Source: Callipepla californica brunnescens
Taxonomy: Eukaryota; Chordata; Aves; Galliformes; Odontophoridae
Assembly: GCA_023055505.1 (NCBI GenBank)
Contig: JALIRH010000094.1
Location: 1,117,078-1,181,077 of the forward strand
DNA length: 64,000 bases
Reading direction: 5' to 3'
The notes under the pieces were generated by a model. The model saw only the letters and a list, made by a program, of their open reading frames with translations. It ran no database searches and had not been told where the DNA came from. The position numbers and the translations under genes were made by a program. Shown here in pieces: positions 37,040 through 48,890 of the stretch (the stretch's first letter is position 1; every line of letters begins with the position of its first letter).

Positions 37040-38735
37040 TGTGATTTTGAGGTGGTCAGCTCCAGAGCAGGTGCTCTGTGCAGCAGAGCGGGAGATCACA
37101 ATGTGCCAGAGAGGTGTCCTGAAAACCCAGCAGCGCCCTGGTTGAAGAACCCTTGTGGAAGCAGCTGAGGAGGTAAGGGTGGCCCTCCTCAAAAGCAGCT
37201 CCAGGGAGCTCAAGCATCCAGGAACAGGGTGAGCAAACAGGATGTGGTGCAACAGCTGGCATGCAGTTGGCAAAGGGGAGTGCTTATGAAATGTGGAAGG
37301 TGTCCAATTTTCTTCTCACCTGGGAGCAGAAGGGATCAAGCTATGGTGACCACCTACAGCAACAGCCTGGCTTAGGTAGAAACCCAGACTGAAGAAATCA
37401 CAACCTTCCTGTTTAGGTAAGTGTGCCCAAACAATTCTTTAGAGGAACAAAAGGGCCACCAGACCTTTGATTGTGGGTAATTCCAGAATCTGGAAGTCCC
37501 TCTAGGTTCTGAGGGCAAAGGTGGGTATCACAACTGCAAATGTGTCACATTTATTGAATTTTCTGAGAAAATGGCGAGATTGTGATTCTCTCTGGGAATC
37601 TCAGAGAAAATGATGTGTGATACTGTGAACTGAATTGAGTTGTCCAACAGCCCTGTCTTAAGTCCCTGTAGGGGAAGAAAGTTAAGCTAGCTTTTAACTC
37701 TGAGGAGACAGACCAAAGGTCTTCCCCTTCCCCCCCAGACTGCTCCTAAGCTACTACAAAAAGACTCAGGTTGGAAAAAGAAGAGGATGTGGATAACAGT
37801 CAAGACCCAAGAAAGGACAACTGCATTAAGTTGATCTACTCATGTTAAAAGCAGTGCCACCAATTAAAGATGAAGAGCGTTAGTAATTGGGGACTTCACA
37901 CTGAAAGTCACTAAAGCACCCATTTGGTGTCCTGACAGTCTTTCTAGAGGGGTTTGCTGTCTGCTCGGGGGCCCACATTTGTGAAAAGAAGTGTCGGTTA
38001 AAGCTGGAAGAATACTATCTGTTCTTTCCAGTCAGGTCTCAGGAGGCTGCAATGAAGAGACTACAAAATATAAAATGAAACTTAAGGTCCCTTGGAAAGT
38101 TGTTGATGGAACCAGGAACACAGGTAGTCCTCTCCTTTGTCCCCTCAGTTGGAGACTGAGACCTGGACAGAAGGACTGAACAGATCAGGAAAATGAATGG
38201 CTGCATGGATGATGCCACACAGGACTCAGGTTCTATAATCTCAGTCGAACCTTTCAGAAACCAGGCATGTTTATGCCACATGACATGCAATCAACCAGAA
38301 GGAGCAAGAGTGTTCTGGGCAGCAAGCAGACTGGACGAAATAGCAGACCTCTAAATAAGATTCTGTGGAGGAAATATATGTATTTCTGAGTGACAGAGAA
38401 GAGACAAGTTACACTGTCACTACAGGAAGCAGCAGGAAAAATCCTCAGATATGTTACAAAGGAATTAGGGAGGGCTACAGTGATAAAGTAATACACTTGG
38501 TAGCCCAGCTGAAGCATCCTTTACACCAATCCATGCTCCACTGAAAATAAGCAGAAGCTGTAAACCACAGTGCAATTAGATAACTGATCTAATTGCTACC
38601 ATGGAAGCATGGTGGGTCAAACTGTACAACCAGAACAGTGCAGTCAAGGGCTACACATTTTTTATAGAAGGGATAGGCAGGGAAAGAGGAATAGGAATGT
38701 TGACATCTATGTTAAGAATATAAGAAACTAACCAG
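37040..38735 (+). mobile_element. CR1 LINE 5' part (ORF1-like and start of ORF2)
   Basis: Most CR1 copies are 5' truncated, so this one is unusual in keeping 5' sequence. The segment near 37890-38000 resembles CR1 ORF1 (AATTGGGGACTTCAC, GGTTTGCTGTCTGCTCGGG). The segment near 38220-38340 matches the end of ORF1 and the ORF1/ORF2 junction. The segment near 38500-38700 matches the start of the endonuclease (AGCATGGTGGGTCAAACTG). The frames are broken by stops. The 5' edge is uncertain. The rest of ORF2 and the 3' tail are missing. Confidence 0.75.
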
Positions 38736-38762
38736 ATCTCATTCCTGACTCCATCAAAATAT

Positions 38763-38850
38763 CTCATAGTATCATAAAATAATGGGCTGGAAAAGATATT
38801 AAAGATAATTTAGATCCAGTCTTCTGACATGGGGTCAATAATGAGATCTG
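38763..38850 (-). mobile_element. CR1 LINE 3' tail fragment
   Basis: The plus strand reads AGTATCATAAAATAATGGGC then TGGAAAAGATATTAAAGAT, a diverged CR1 3' end in reverse orientation. Confidence 0.65.
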
Positions 38851-38935
38851 TTTCAGATCCCTGTTCTCTGTTCTTTACATACCTGACAGCAATACTTCTC
38901 ATGCTTTTCACAGTGTTAACTGGAGCTGCCTTCCT

Positions 38936-39650
38936 GATCTAATTAATAATGCCACAGATTGTTCCTTAGATCTCTTTAAGATTTCTGAAAGATGTAGTTC
39001 TAGTCAGAACTAAATTTATCTGACTTTGATGAGTTGAATATTCAAAATTTTTGACTGGAGTCCAAAGGAAAGAAAAAAAGAGAGGGGGAATTTAAAACTA
39101 TATGTAAAATTCAGCATTGTCTGGGAAGATACCACTGACACATTAAAAAATGGCTCGGTTCCTGTACTGATTTTAATGTTTAATTGTGCAACTGGTGAAT
39201 AGAATCTTTATGACTAAACTCTGGTGATTCAGTGCTCCCCCATTCATTCTGGTGCAAAAATAGTCCTTCACATCAGCTTAAAGCCAGCAGTAAATCTTGT
39301 GTCTTCTACATATGAGCTGTATGGTTGGAAAATCTCCATGACCAGCCTGTGTTGTGCATCAGATAATTGAGTTTGGGACTTCTCAGAAGTCAAATATGTT
39401 GCTTCAACATAACAAATTATTAAACTTAGTTGAAAGACAGAAATAATCCTGAATTTCATGGGTAGGACTGAACTAAATGCTTTCAACGCCCTGTGCATGT
39501 CTGTGATAAAATTACAGCTGTGTATGATTTCCTTCACGTCTTCCTTCTGGAAAAGGACTTCTAATTCATGGTATAAAAAAATCCAGATGGGTGTGCCTTA
39601 TTTTACCACAGCCAGTGGAGTGGTTTGTGAATCAAGAACCTATGTGGAAT
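38936..39650. repeat. Duplicated block, copy 1
   Basis: About 710 bases, matching 48891-49648 in direct orientation with only about six substitutions and two single-base indels over the body, so roughly 99% identical. The offset is 9956-9957 bases. It contains a minus-strand open frame (39268-39537, 89 codons in this copy) that also extends upstream without a stop. The right edge runs into the 3' tail of the minus-strand CR1 at 39648. It resembles no repeat family I know. Confidence 0.95.
39268..39573 (-). pseudogene. Coding-like minus-strand segment, unrecognised
   Basis: The frame reads from about 39573 to a stop near 39268. It is preceded on the minus strand by a T-rich stretch and a possible acceptor (TTTTTTTATACC...TTAG). 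The peptide has normal composition (for example QKEDVKEIIHSCNFITDMHR and TRFTAGFKLM). The second copy at 49.2-49.5 kb has a nonsense change (TAA) in the upstream part and one His-to-Tyr change. This fits a decayed exon or mobile-element ORF; no family is recognised and chance is possible. Confidence 0.25.
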
Positions 39651-40670
39651 CACAGAATCACAAAATGATTTATGTTGGAACTGACCTTAAAAAGCAAACA
39701 GTTGCAACTTCCCTGCCATAAGCTGGGACCCCTTCCACCAGATCAGATAGCCCAAAACCCCAACCACATTGGCCTTGAACATGACTAGGGATGGAGCTGC
39801 ATTTTTATGGATGGGGCATCTACATTGTCTTTGAGCAATCAGTTCCAGTACATAACCACGCTTGTAAAATAATTATTTCTAATATTTAGTCTAACTTATT
39901 TCCGTCTGAAACTACTTCCTTTTATCATATAACTACATTAATTTGAGAATAGCCTTACACTATGTTTTTAATGTTTCCTTTAAGAACTGAAAGGCTGAAA
40001 CAAGGTCTTCCTGTAGCCAACTTGGATAAACAAGGCATCTCTCTCAGCCTCTTTTCATAACAGAAGTGCTCCACAACTCAGACTGTTTTCCTGGCTCTCC
40101 CCAGGATGCAGCCTAGCAGGTTGATGTCTTTATTATACCTGGGATCCCCAAGCTGTATAAAGTATTTCATGTGGGGCTCCATTAATGTGGAATAATCATC
40201 TACTTTCACTGCCTATGCAGTTTATTCTTGCTCTTCATTCCATCCCAGAGATAGTTAAACACTTGTTGTTTTCTGCCTTCCGTGACTGGTTTATTGCTGT
40301 TGGGAATCACCTGAATTAAGAAATTGTCCTGATAGGATACCTGTATTTCTTGCTGATGATATCCCCCAGCTGAACAGGGCCCACAAGCATCACACTTGCC
40401 GTAGTTGAAGAAAGAGGTACTCAGCATCAGCATTCTCATCTTCATCAGGTAGCCTGTAGTAAACACCTACCATACATGAGGTCTCAACCTGCTCATTATT
40501 ATTTTTCAGTGACAGCACTGGCATATTCACCACTCCCCCTTCCTCGTGTATCCTTTCTGAACAGTTTATCTCCATCCACTGCAGCACTCAAGTTGTTTTA
40601 GCCATCCCACCACTTTCCCATAACAGCAATTATATAACAGTTTTCCAGTTCCACAGCAACATTCTTCATG
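39648..40670 (-). mobile_element. CR1 LINE with endonuclease remnant, RT deleted
   Basis: Reverse-orientation CR1. The 3' tail is at 39648-39720 (plus strand AATCACAGAATCACAAAATG) and runs on through 3' sequence to about 40190. Beyond that, minus-strand frames at 40206-40587 encode endonuclease-like sequence with GVYYRLPDEDENAD, matching the CR1 motif G-V-C-Y-R-P-P-D. The reverse transcriptase between these parts is largely absent. Stops and frameshifts are present. Confidence 0.85.
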
Positions 40671-43059
40671 ATGCTTTCCTTTCCAAGAGGAGATATATTC
40701 TTTGTTATTTCAGTCATTGGTTTATTTAAGAAGCTGGATGTAAATAATCTGTTCTGTTATTATATTTCACTTAGATGCATATATATTTTTCAGTAGAGCA
40801 TTGCACAACTTTATGTACAGTCATGGAGTCTGATGCAATTCTTACCATCACTAGTCATAAAGGAATAATTTAAGACAAAATGTATACAGAAAAATGTTTA
40901 CAGAGATGGTTAGGAACAATGAGAGCCTGCTTTGTAGCCTCAGCAGTGTCTGAAGATACAGAAAGTATCTAGATTCACAATACTCTTTGTGACTACTGTA
41001 TGATTTAAAGCTTCCCATTCTGTGGGCAATACACGAAACATTATATTTTCAATGTAAGATCATATTCCATATGACAAGTTGACCTTTTTTTAAACATGGA
41101 TACGGAAATGTAAAAGTTTGTTACCATCAGATCTGCATAAAACAGCCTAAAATCTTGTGTTGCTCTTAGGTTTAGTGATATTCCTGCTGCAGTAAAGCTG
41201 TGTTCCTTGTCATTACATAAAAGAGCTTTGTCTTTTTACTGCCTCTTTTTGCAGGAATTGTGTTCTTTTTTATCTATTTATATTTTATTATGGTGAGAAT
41301 TGACTGAGCTGTTCTTCCCAGCACATCTTTAGTTACCATTTCAATGCAGTGCTTAGTTTATTCACCAGGGGTCATCAAAGGTCTGGATTTTCTTTGCTCA
41401 GAGAGAGGTACTGAATGATGAAATTTCAGTTTTCTTCAGGATGGCATTTGGAAATGTTCCTGTATCCTTCCTACGACCTATTACTCAGCTTCAGAGTAGA
41501 AAGCACTTTGAAGACTAATTTCAAACATTTAACACCATTCTGAGAATGTTTCAGCAGACAACATGGGCTGAAATCACTTTTTTATGTACTGCTCTTTTCT
41601 GATTTTAAATATTATTTTTGTTCTTTTTAAAAGAACCTATCAGCAAATGCAGGGACAGTCAAAGCTATTTGTTCCCTGCAGACATTTGTAAATTGCAAAC
41701 AGGGGACTAAATAGCAAAACTTGCATTCATACCAAATCTGGATTTCATCTGCATTCTGGACAGTTCAAATCAGAATTTTTGGCCCTGTCAACATTTCAGC
41801 CTCTTGCAAAGGCCAGAACAATGAAGAATACATTCTTGTGATGCATTTCCAGTACCTATTATTCAGTGGTTAACGTGTGCTGCTGTGGATAAAACACACA
41901 ATATAATGTGAATGAAATCTTGCTATTTCTAGGCTTAGGTCACTAGAAGTGTGTTAGACATACAGTGCTGACAAATTAGTCAACACTGAAATGTGAAGAA
42001 AAGGCACTCTCCTCTTATCTTCAAACACTTTAGCATGTGAACTGAAAACGGTTTTCCTCTTGACACCAAGCACCTCAGCATCAACTGCTCTAAACCTTGT
42101 GACTACTTGTAGTATATTACAAGTGCATTTAGTGACCACCGCTTTTCAATTAGACTGAACACTAACACTAATCACATAGATTAGTTGCTTTCCACATAAC
42201 TTCTAAATTCTCTGTGAATTATAGCTTCGTATCAAGGTATCACCCACTTTCAAAATTCTCCCATTTCTAGAGCACCTAGTTAAATGAACAGTGTTAGATT
42301 CCTGTGTCTTCTTTCATTATTACATATCTAAAAAGAGATTCACTTGTATTTAATTTTTTTTCCTATTATTAGAATTTATCTCTGTAGATCTTTTGGTGAC
42401 TGAAGACAAACTGAGTTCACAGTGCATCGTGTCTCTGGGTCATTGGAACAATGTTTGATTCTCCTCCTTGCCCTATTTTCTGTCCTTCTGCAAACATTTT
42501 TGTCTTTGTACATACATAACATTCGCTTGAAACTGACCAAAAGAGCTCAAAAATGTCTCATGGGATCCTTGACCAACAAATTTACAGACATCTAACTTAG
42601 AAAAATAAAAATATGTTGTCACTACTGACTGCAGTTGCCTCTAAAAAAAACAGAACTTTGCTGTGCTTCAAAACTGTACCTAGGAAAAGAGAAGCTTTTT
42701 CAGTAGTTTCTTACTTGCTTTTATCTCATGGCTTAGAGAATATTTTATTGGTAACACTAGGGAGAAAGCTTCTAGTGGTGTTGGTACTCCTTCTACACTT
42801 GTGAAGTGATTTAGTCTCTTCAGAACTAAGAGTTTTAAGATTAGTCTCTGCTAGTCTCAATTTTGCAAGCAGGTCTTGCTCAGATTGGCTAAAAAGCCAC
42901 TATATACAAATATTATATTTTTTGCAATTTTGATTCTTCTGTGGATGGGATGATCACCTGGCTCACTGAATTTACATTAGGAAAAAGAATCATGCTAAAA
43001 ACAATTTCTAAATTAATTGCTGTAATGCCATGAAAAAAATAGAACAGATTAAGAGATCA
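40671..43059. other. AT-rich intergenic DNA
   Basis: No gene recognised. A minus-strand frame of 61 codons at 41954-42139 has coding-like composition (for example RFRAVDAEVLGVKRKTVF) but no known family and no clear splice donor. Confidence 0.4.
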
Positions 43060-43476
43060 AAAAAATTCTCAGAGGGTTGGACCACCTCTTGGCTAAGAAA
43101 CCTGAGATTATTTAGCTCAGTGAGGAGTAGGCTCCAGTAGTCTTCCAGTACTTAAAGAGGACCTGCAGGAAAAATACAGAGAGATTATTTACCAGGATTT
43201 TATTAACAGGACAAGTTGTCACACCTTTCAAGCAAAAGTGGGCAGACCTAGATTATGTACAGGAAAGAAAATCTGTAGTAAGAGTGATGAGGCACTGAAA
43301 CAGGTTGTCTGGAAAAGTTGTGGTTGCCTCACCTGTACTTTTCAAGTCCAAGCTGAACTGGGGCTTTAGATAACACTATCTAATGGAAGGTGTTCCTGCC
43401 CATAGCAGTGATTACAGCTAGATGATCTCTAAGGTCCCTTGCAACCCAAACCATACTGTGACTCTATGATTCTAAG
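43060..43476 (+). mobile_element. CR1 LINE 3' fragment
   Basis: Forward CR1. It carries GTTGGACCACCTCTTGGCTA, GATGAGGCACTGAAACAGGT, TAGATGATCTCTAAGGTCCC and the tail CTATGATTCT. Confidence 0.9.
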
Positions 43477-45489
43477 TAGAGTAGATCAAGGTTTGGAGGA
43501 TTTTCTTTGGACAAATATTGAAGTGAGTTTGATTGTAAGGATAAATCTAATATTTTAAAAATAACAAATTCAGTAGATAATTATTTATGTAAATTGTTGG
43601 ATTCTGTGAGGAACAGGTAGATAAAACATAGCTAAACAGTTTAAGTTTCTCAAAGAACAAATTAAGTTAAAAAAGAAAAGCAACAGCACTATGGAAGGTA
43701 AAATAGTACAATGCAATGAAGTCAAAACACAACTTCCAATTCACTATCCCTACTGATTCTTATAGAAAAAACCTCTAGTTTTTATTTCTCTATTTTTAAA
43801 TTATTATTTTTCTGTCTTACATGCTTCCTCTGTATTTCTCTGCTTTTTAAATTGTATTTATTTCTAAAAAAGTTGAAAGAATGACATCCATTCAAATTAT
43901 TTTTAAGTAAGTTGAAAAAGTGTCATAAATTCATGTAATGGATCGGGGACCTTTAACTTAGATTTGAAAGTTTTTTCTCAAGTTTTAAAGGAAAAGGAAT
44001 ATTTTTTGCGATCTAAATCTCTATACATTTTGCATGTCCTTTACTTGACTTGATACGTATTTCCCCTCCTTAACTGTATACAGTATTGGAATTCCTTCAG
44101 CTGGCTGTTAATGCCTTACAAACATGGAACAACACATTTTCATATTCATCATATGTCTTTTTCTTCCCTTCTGGATAACTTTGGATGTAAGGTGTGCTGA
44201 ATCTTGACAAATCTTGGATTTTCCTAACGTGTTTAAAAGGCATTTGCTCTCAAAAACAAAAAACACCTAGGCACATGTCCACTGCTTGAGTTTACTTCCA
44301 AGGCAGAAATGCACATAGAATTGAAGATCCTTTTATTTATTTATTTTTCCGTAATTAAGTTGTTATTTAAGATGGTCAGGGCAGCTGATACCTTAGTTTG
44401 TGCCATTCTCTTCCAAATCTCCTTTTTGATTGGTAATGTGCTGTAAAGATATGGAAGTAGTATTTCCTCGATGCTAAATAGTACTTCTGTTAGAATCTAC
44501 TGGAGATTCCATTAGATATTTTTTTTAATAAACAATTAATCCTGCTGTTTGCAGTATTTCAATGTCTTTTTTTATTTATTGAATAGATGACTAAGTCTAA
44601 ATTTTAAAAAACTTCTCATTGGGAAACTCAGAATACATTTCCTAATGTGATGATGTTACACCCGACACCGTGTTAGAAAACTCTAAGTTTTTCTTAATGA
44701 ATCTAGTTGCAAATCCGAGAAATGAAAAATCTGAAGTTCGATACAAGCCCAGTAAGTGAGTTTATGCTGTTTATTTAAAATGCATCTGCTGGACCTGAAT
44801 GTAAAACCTTAACTTCTTTTTTTTCTGTTTTAGCCGAGAAGATTTTGAAACGCAATAACATTTCATAATCTTCTGTGGTAGGATATTCAGAAATGTGATA
44901 GAGACTCCTGAATGCTCTCTTCAAATCCAAATGTCTAGGCTGAATGATTTTTTGCTTTTCATCACTCTCTGTTATCAATACTGCAAGAATGAAAATCTTC
45001 TGGGTCAAAAATCAAGCCTTCTCATCACCTCAGCTACTTCCTTTACTCTGCTGTAAAGAGTTTTCAAGGCCCTGTGCTTGTAAGAAGGAGTGATTTTCCT
45101 ATTCTTCTTGTTGTGGAAATCTTGTAACTTTTCACTATTCTTAATCTTCACTGTCTAATTTCCTAGTTTTTAACATTTTATTTCTATATTTAATTACTTG
45201 TTCATTCAGATAATGCAATATTTTACTTCCAGTGTCAAAGTTCCTTTATGGGAGAACCACTGGTAAGTTTTGTTTGCTTGTTTGCTTGGCACTGGGCATA
45301 TGTAGTTTATATATGTTTCTTCTTTTCTAGAATAAGGTCTGTTAGTATTTCCCCGCTGTGGTTATGAAAGTATGAGCTCGCTAATTAGAATTTTCCTGAG
45401 CAGTATTTTACGGCTTGACAGTCAAAACTCCAGGCAGCATTTTCAGCTTCCAGAAATATCAGCCATTTATCACTGATACACAAACATGC
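43477..45489. other. AT-rich intergenic DNA
   Basis: No gene recognised. T-rich and (TTTA)n sequence lies near 44331-44350. A possible decayed minus-strand exon at 44775-44980 is listed separately. Confidence 0.4.
44775..44980 (-). pseudogene. Exon-like minus-strand segment, unrecognised
   Basis: On the minus strand, TTTTCATTCTTGCAG (a strong splice acceptor with pyrimidine tract) is followed by an open frame. It encodes a coding-like peptide (for example ESDEKQKIIQPRHLDLKRAF and ISEYPTTEDYEML). The frame runs to a stop near 44775. No convincing donor follows, and an A-rich stretch encodes the last residues. It could be a decayed exon; no family was recognised. Confidence 0.25.
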
Positions 45490-45902
45490 TCAGTGTTTGA
45501 GTTTGGCTTTAGGTTCTATGATCTCAGTTGCACATTTTAGAAACCAGGCATGTTGATATCATGTGAGATGCAAGTTACCAGGTGGAGCAATAATGTTCTG
45601 GGCAGCAAACTGACTGGAGTGAATAGCAGGGCTTTAAATCAGATTCTACAGGGAAAAGACATGTACTTCTGAGTGAAGAAAACTCAGGGAACACTGTCAC
45701 TTCAGGAAGTTATCAGGGAGAATTCTCAGAAGTTTCCCAGAGGAATTAGGGAGGGCTCTACCAGGAAGGTAATGCACTTGATACCCAGCTGAAGTGCCTC
45801 TACAGCAATGAATGGGAAATAAACAGCAGGAAATAGAAACCACAATGGAATTAGAAAACGGTGACCTACAAATTTTACAGCTGCAACACTGCACTCAAGA
45901 GC

Positions 45903-46520
45903 ATTGGCACTTCTTGCAGCCAAGAAGGCCAGTGGTACCCTGGGATGCATTAAAAAGAGTTTAGCCAGCAGGTTGAAGTAGGTGATCCTGTCCCACTACT
46001 CTTTACTGAAGAAGCCAAATTTAGACTACTGTGTCCAGTTCTGGCTTCCTCAGATCAAAAGACAGGGACCTCCCAGAAGGAGTCCAGCATAGGGCCACAG
46101 AGATTTTAAAGGGAATGGAACATCTCCTGTATGGGGAAAGGCCGAGTAATCTGAGTCTGTTCAGTCTGGTGAAAAGAAGACTGAGGCAAGATCTGATTAA
46201 TGTTCATAAATATCTAGAGGGTGGTGAGAGGCAAATGGAGGAGACCAGGCTCTTCTCATTGGTGTGTAGCAACAGGACAAGGAGCGCTGGCCTAAAACTT
46301 GAACACTGGAAATTCCATACAAAAATGAAGAACTTCTTTACACTAAGAGCATGGGAACAGTCTGCTCAGAGAGGCTGTGGAGTTTCCTTCTCTGGAGATA
46401 ATCAAGACATGTCTCAATGCCTATCTGTGTGACCAATTGTAAGGTACCTGCATTAGCAGCAGAGTTGAACCTGATAATCTCTTGACGTCCCTTCCAACCA
46501 CTGCAATTCTGTGAATCTGT
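45903..46520 (+). mobile_element. CR1 LINE 3' fragment inserted in the host CR1
   Basis: It carries CAGCCAAGAAGGCCAGTGGT, GGGCCACAGAGATTTTAAAG, GATCTGATTAATGTTCATAA, and the tail CAATTCTGTGAATCTG. It interrupts the host copy between the CACTGCACTCAAGAG and CTATAAGATTTTTAGAAG parts. Confidence 0.9.
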
Positions 46521-46965
46521 AAGGTCTATAAGATTTTTAGAAGAGAAAGTCAGGGAAGGAGGGGCAGGGTGTTGCCCTCTACGTTAAGAAATAGATGGAC
46601 TGTGAAGACTTGCCCCTGAGGAACAGACACAAACAAGTTGAGAGCTTGTGGTTAAAATGTCAGGATCAGAATAATAAAGGACATCTGGTGGCCAGAGTCA
46701 ACTACAAGCTGCTTGGTCAAGGGGTCGCTGTTGACTATGTCTTCTTGCTTGAACTGCAAGAAGTACCACACTTGCAGGTGCTCATCCTACTCTGATGGGA
46801 GATTTCAACCATCCAGATGTATGATGGGAAAATAACAAACCAGGCTGCAAGCAATCCAGGAGACTACTGGAGTGTGTAGAGGAGAACTTCCTGGTCCAGG
46901 TATGAGTCAAATCAATCAGAAGAGACGTGCTACTGGACCTCATCAGTGCAGAGGAGATCATTTTT

Positions 46966-47222
46966 GACCTCAAGTTACACCAGAGCAGGTTTAAGTTGGG
47001 TATCAGGAAAAACTTATTTACAGAAAGGGTTGTTAAACACTGGAATAGGCTCCCCAGGGAGGTGGTTGAGTCACCATCCCTCAACGTGTTTAAAATTCAT
47101 TTGATGTGGTGCTCAGGGACATGATTTAGTGATGGGTTGTTAGAGTTAGGGTAGTATGACTAGCTTGCAGTTGAACTTGATCTTGAAGGTCTTTTTACAA
47201 ACTGATCAATTATATGATTTTC
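46966..47222 (+). mobile_element. CR1 LINE 3' fragment of a second subfamily, inserted in the host CR1
   Basis: It carries GACCTCAAGTTACACCAGAG, GGTTGTTAAACACTGGAATA, GGAGGTGGTTGAGTCACCAT, and a worn tail ATTATATGATTTTCTAG. Its wording differs from the insertion at 45.9-46.5 kb, so it is another subfamily. Confidence 0.85.
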
Positions 47223-47895
47223 TAGAATTAAAAACGTCAAGACCAGGGGCAGATTGGGTTGTAGTAATGTCCTGGTTGAGTTTGTGATCTTAAGGAATAT
47301 GGACCTGGTAAAGAGCAAAGTCATGCCTCTGAACTTCAGAAGAGTGAATTTTTAGGCTCTGTAGGGAAGAAATCATTGGACGAGATCCCCTGGCAACACA
47401 TTCTTAGGAACAAAGGAACAGAATAGAGCTGGCAGCTCTTAAAGAACACCTTCTGGGGGCACAAGAGCTCTCCATCTCCCAGCATAGGAAATCAAGCAGA
47501 TGAGGCAGAAAACTAGCATGGATAAGCAAAAACATCCTGGTCAAGCTGAGGATTAAAAAGGAAATTCACAGGCAATGGAAGCACAGACATGTGGCATGGT
47601 AGGAATACAGGGATACCATCTGGATGTGCAGTGATGGAATCAACAAAAGACAAAGCACAAATGGAACTGAACATGGCAGGGACGTGAAAAATAACAATAA
47701 AGGATTCTGGAGACTCAGTGGTTAGAAGAGGAAGGGCAAAGGTATACCCACTTTGATAAATGAGATGGGATAACTGTTTTCAACAGACATGGAGAAGGCT
47801 GAGGTACTTTAAAGAAGTCCCTTCTCATTTCAGGGATGTTTGGAAGTAAGTGATCTTTAAGGTCCTGTCCACCACCAACTGTTCTATGATTCTAT

Positions 47896-48890
47896 TTTGG
47901 TAGGATTGGGAACAAGATCTGGTTTTACATATCAGGAAGACCTACCTTTTCCCTAGGGATATAGAAAAAGTGCAAAGACATTTTATTTTCACCTCATAAT
48001 TTAGCTGTCATCCTCAAGTGAGACATCTACCTCTGTAAATGTGAAAAACGTCTTGTCAGTGGTGCATTGGTGTCTGAAACCACTGACTGGATCATAGCAC
48101 AGTTCTACTGTTTTGACTTCAGTGTTTCTTTCCAAAGGCCCTTATTTTTGCATTTTAGTTATATCAGTATGTAAAGGACCAACAAAAAACACTTCTAAAT
48201 TTCTGATTATCCCTTCCCTTCACAGTGCCATAGTTGGTAGGTCTGTACTTTCAGTCAAAAAATATAAAAAGTTAAAGTTATAGTAGTATCATTAAATGTA
48301 ACAAGAATGCTTTTCTTTACAACCTATATCTGCTTTTACCAATATGATTGCATCATGTATGTCTATATCCTAAAATGTCAAGTGACAGTGACAGCTCAGG
48401 ATGCTGATGGTGAATTAGGTGTACATAGTATCCCATATTGTCTTTGAATTGGCACTCAGAGCTGAAGAACAGTCAATGGTTTACCAAAGTTGGGTTGATT
48501 CGCAAGATGAAAGAATAATTCCTGCGTGCTTGTGTTTGCCTTCATTCTAGATTTGAGTCACGGTTTTCTTTTCAAAAAACAAGGAGACAGAAATATTGCT
48601 TTCAAGTGAAGCTTTGTGGAAAATATAACATAATCTTGTGCTCTCTAGAATTGTTCTCCTTGATCTGGTGCTCACCTAAGAGTAAGGTCCAAGTTAGGCC
48701 CGAATTCCTTGTTAGATGTGTGAAACCCATGGCCTGACAATCCTCACAGTTCAGCACAGTTGGAAGAGAGTACGCTTATAGCCCAACTGTTTTATAGATG
48801 CAGTCTTGGAAGGAAGAAGTACTTCCCATACTTTCCACAGTTTTATCTGGAGGTGCCAATGAGCTCTCCTTTCCCATTCCCTGCCTTTTT
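47896..48890. other. Intergenic DNA
   Basis: No gene recognised. A minus-strand donor-like CTTAGGTGAGC lies near 48672-48682, with no exon identified. Confidence 0.4.

Larger units (their letters stand above)
45490..47895 (+). mobile_element. CR1 LINE, host copy split by two later CR1 insertions
   Basis: Forward CR1 in three pieces. The first, 45490-45902, is the ORF1/ORF2 junction and endonuclease start, matching 38220-38640. The second, about 46521-46965, is the endonuclease body, with GATGGGAGATTTCAACCATC coding for GDFNHPD-like residues. The third is about 47223-47895. It matches the 2.8-3.2 kb element, then jumps to a 3' tail ending TTCTATGATTCTATTTTGG. The reverse transcriptase is mostly deleted. 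Continuity across both insertions is clear when compared with the copy at 2.0-3.9 kb. Confidence 0.9.

Noticed and set aside
39550..39573. Peptide stretch ELEVLFQ, identical to a picornaviral 3C protease site
   Set aside because: A short chance match in a decayed frame; nothing else viral is nearby.
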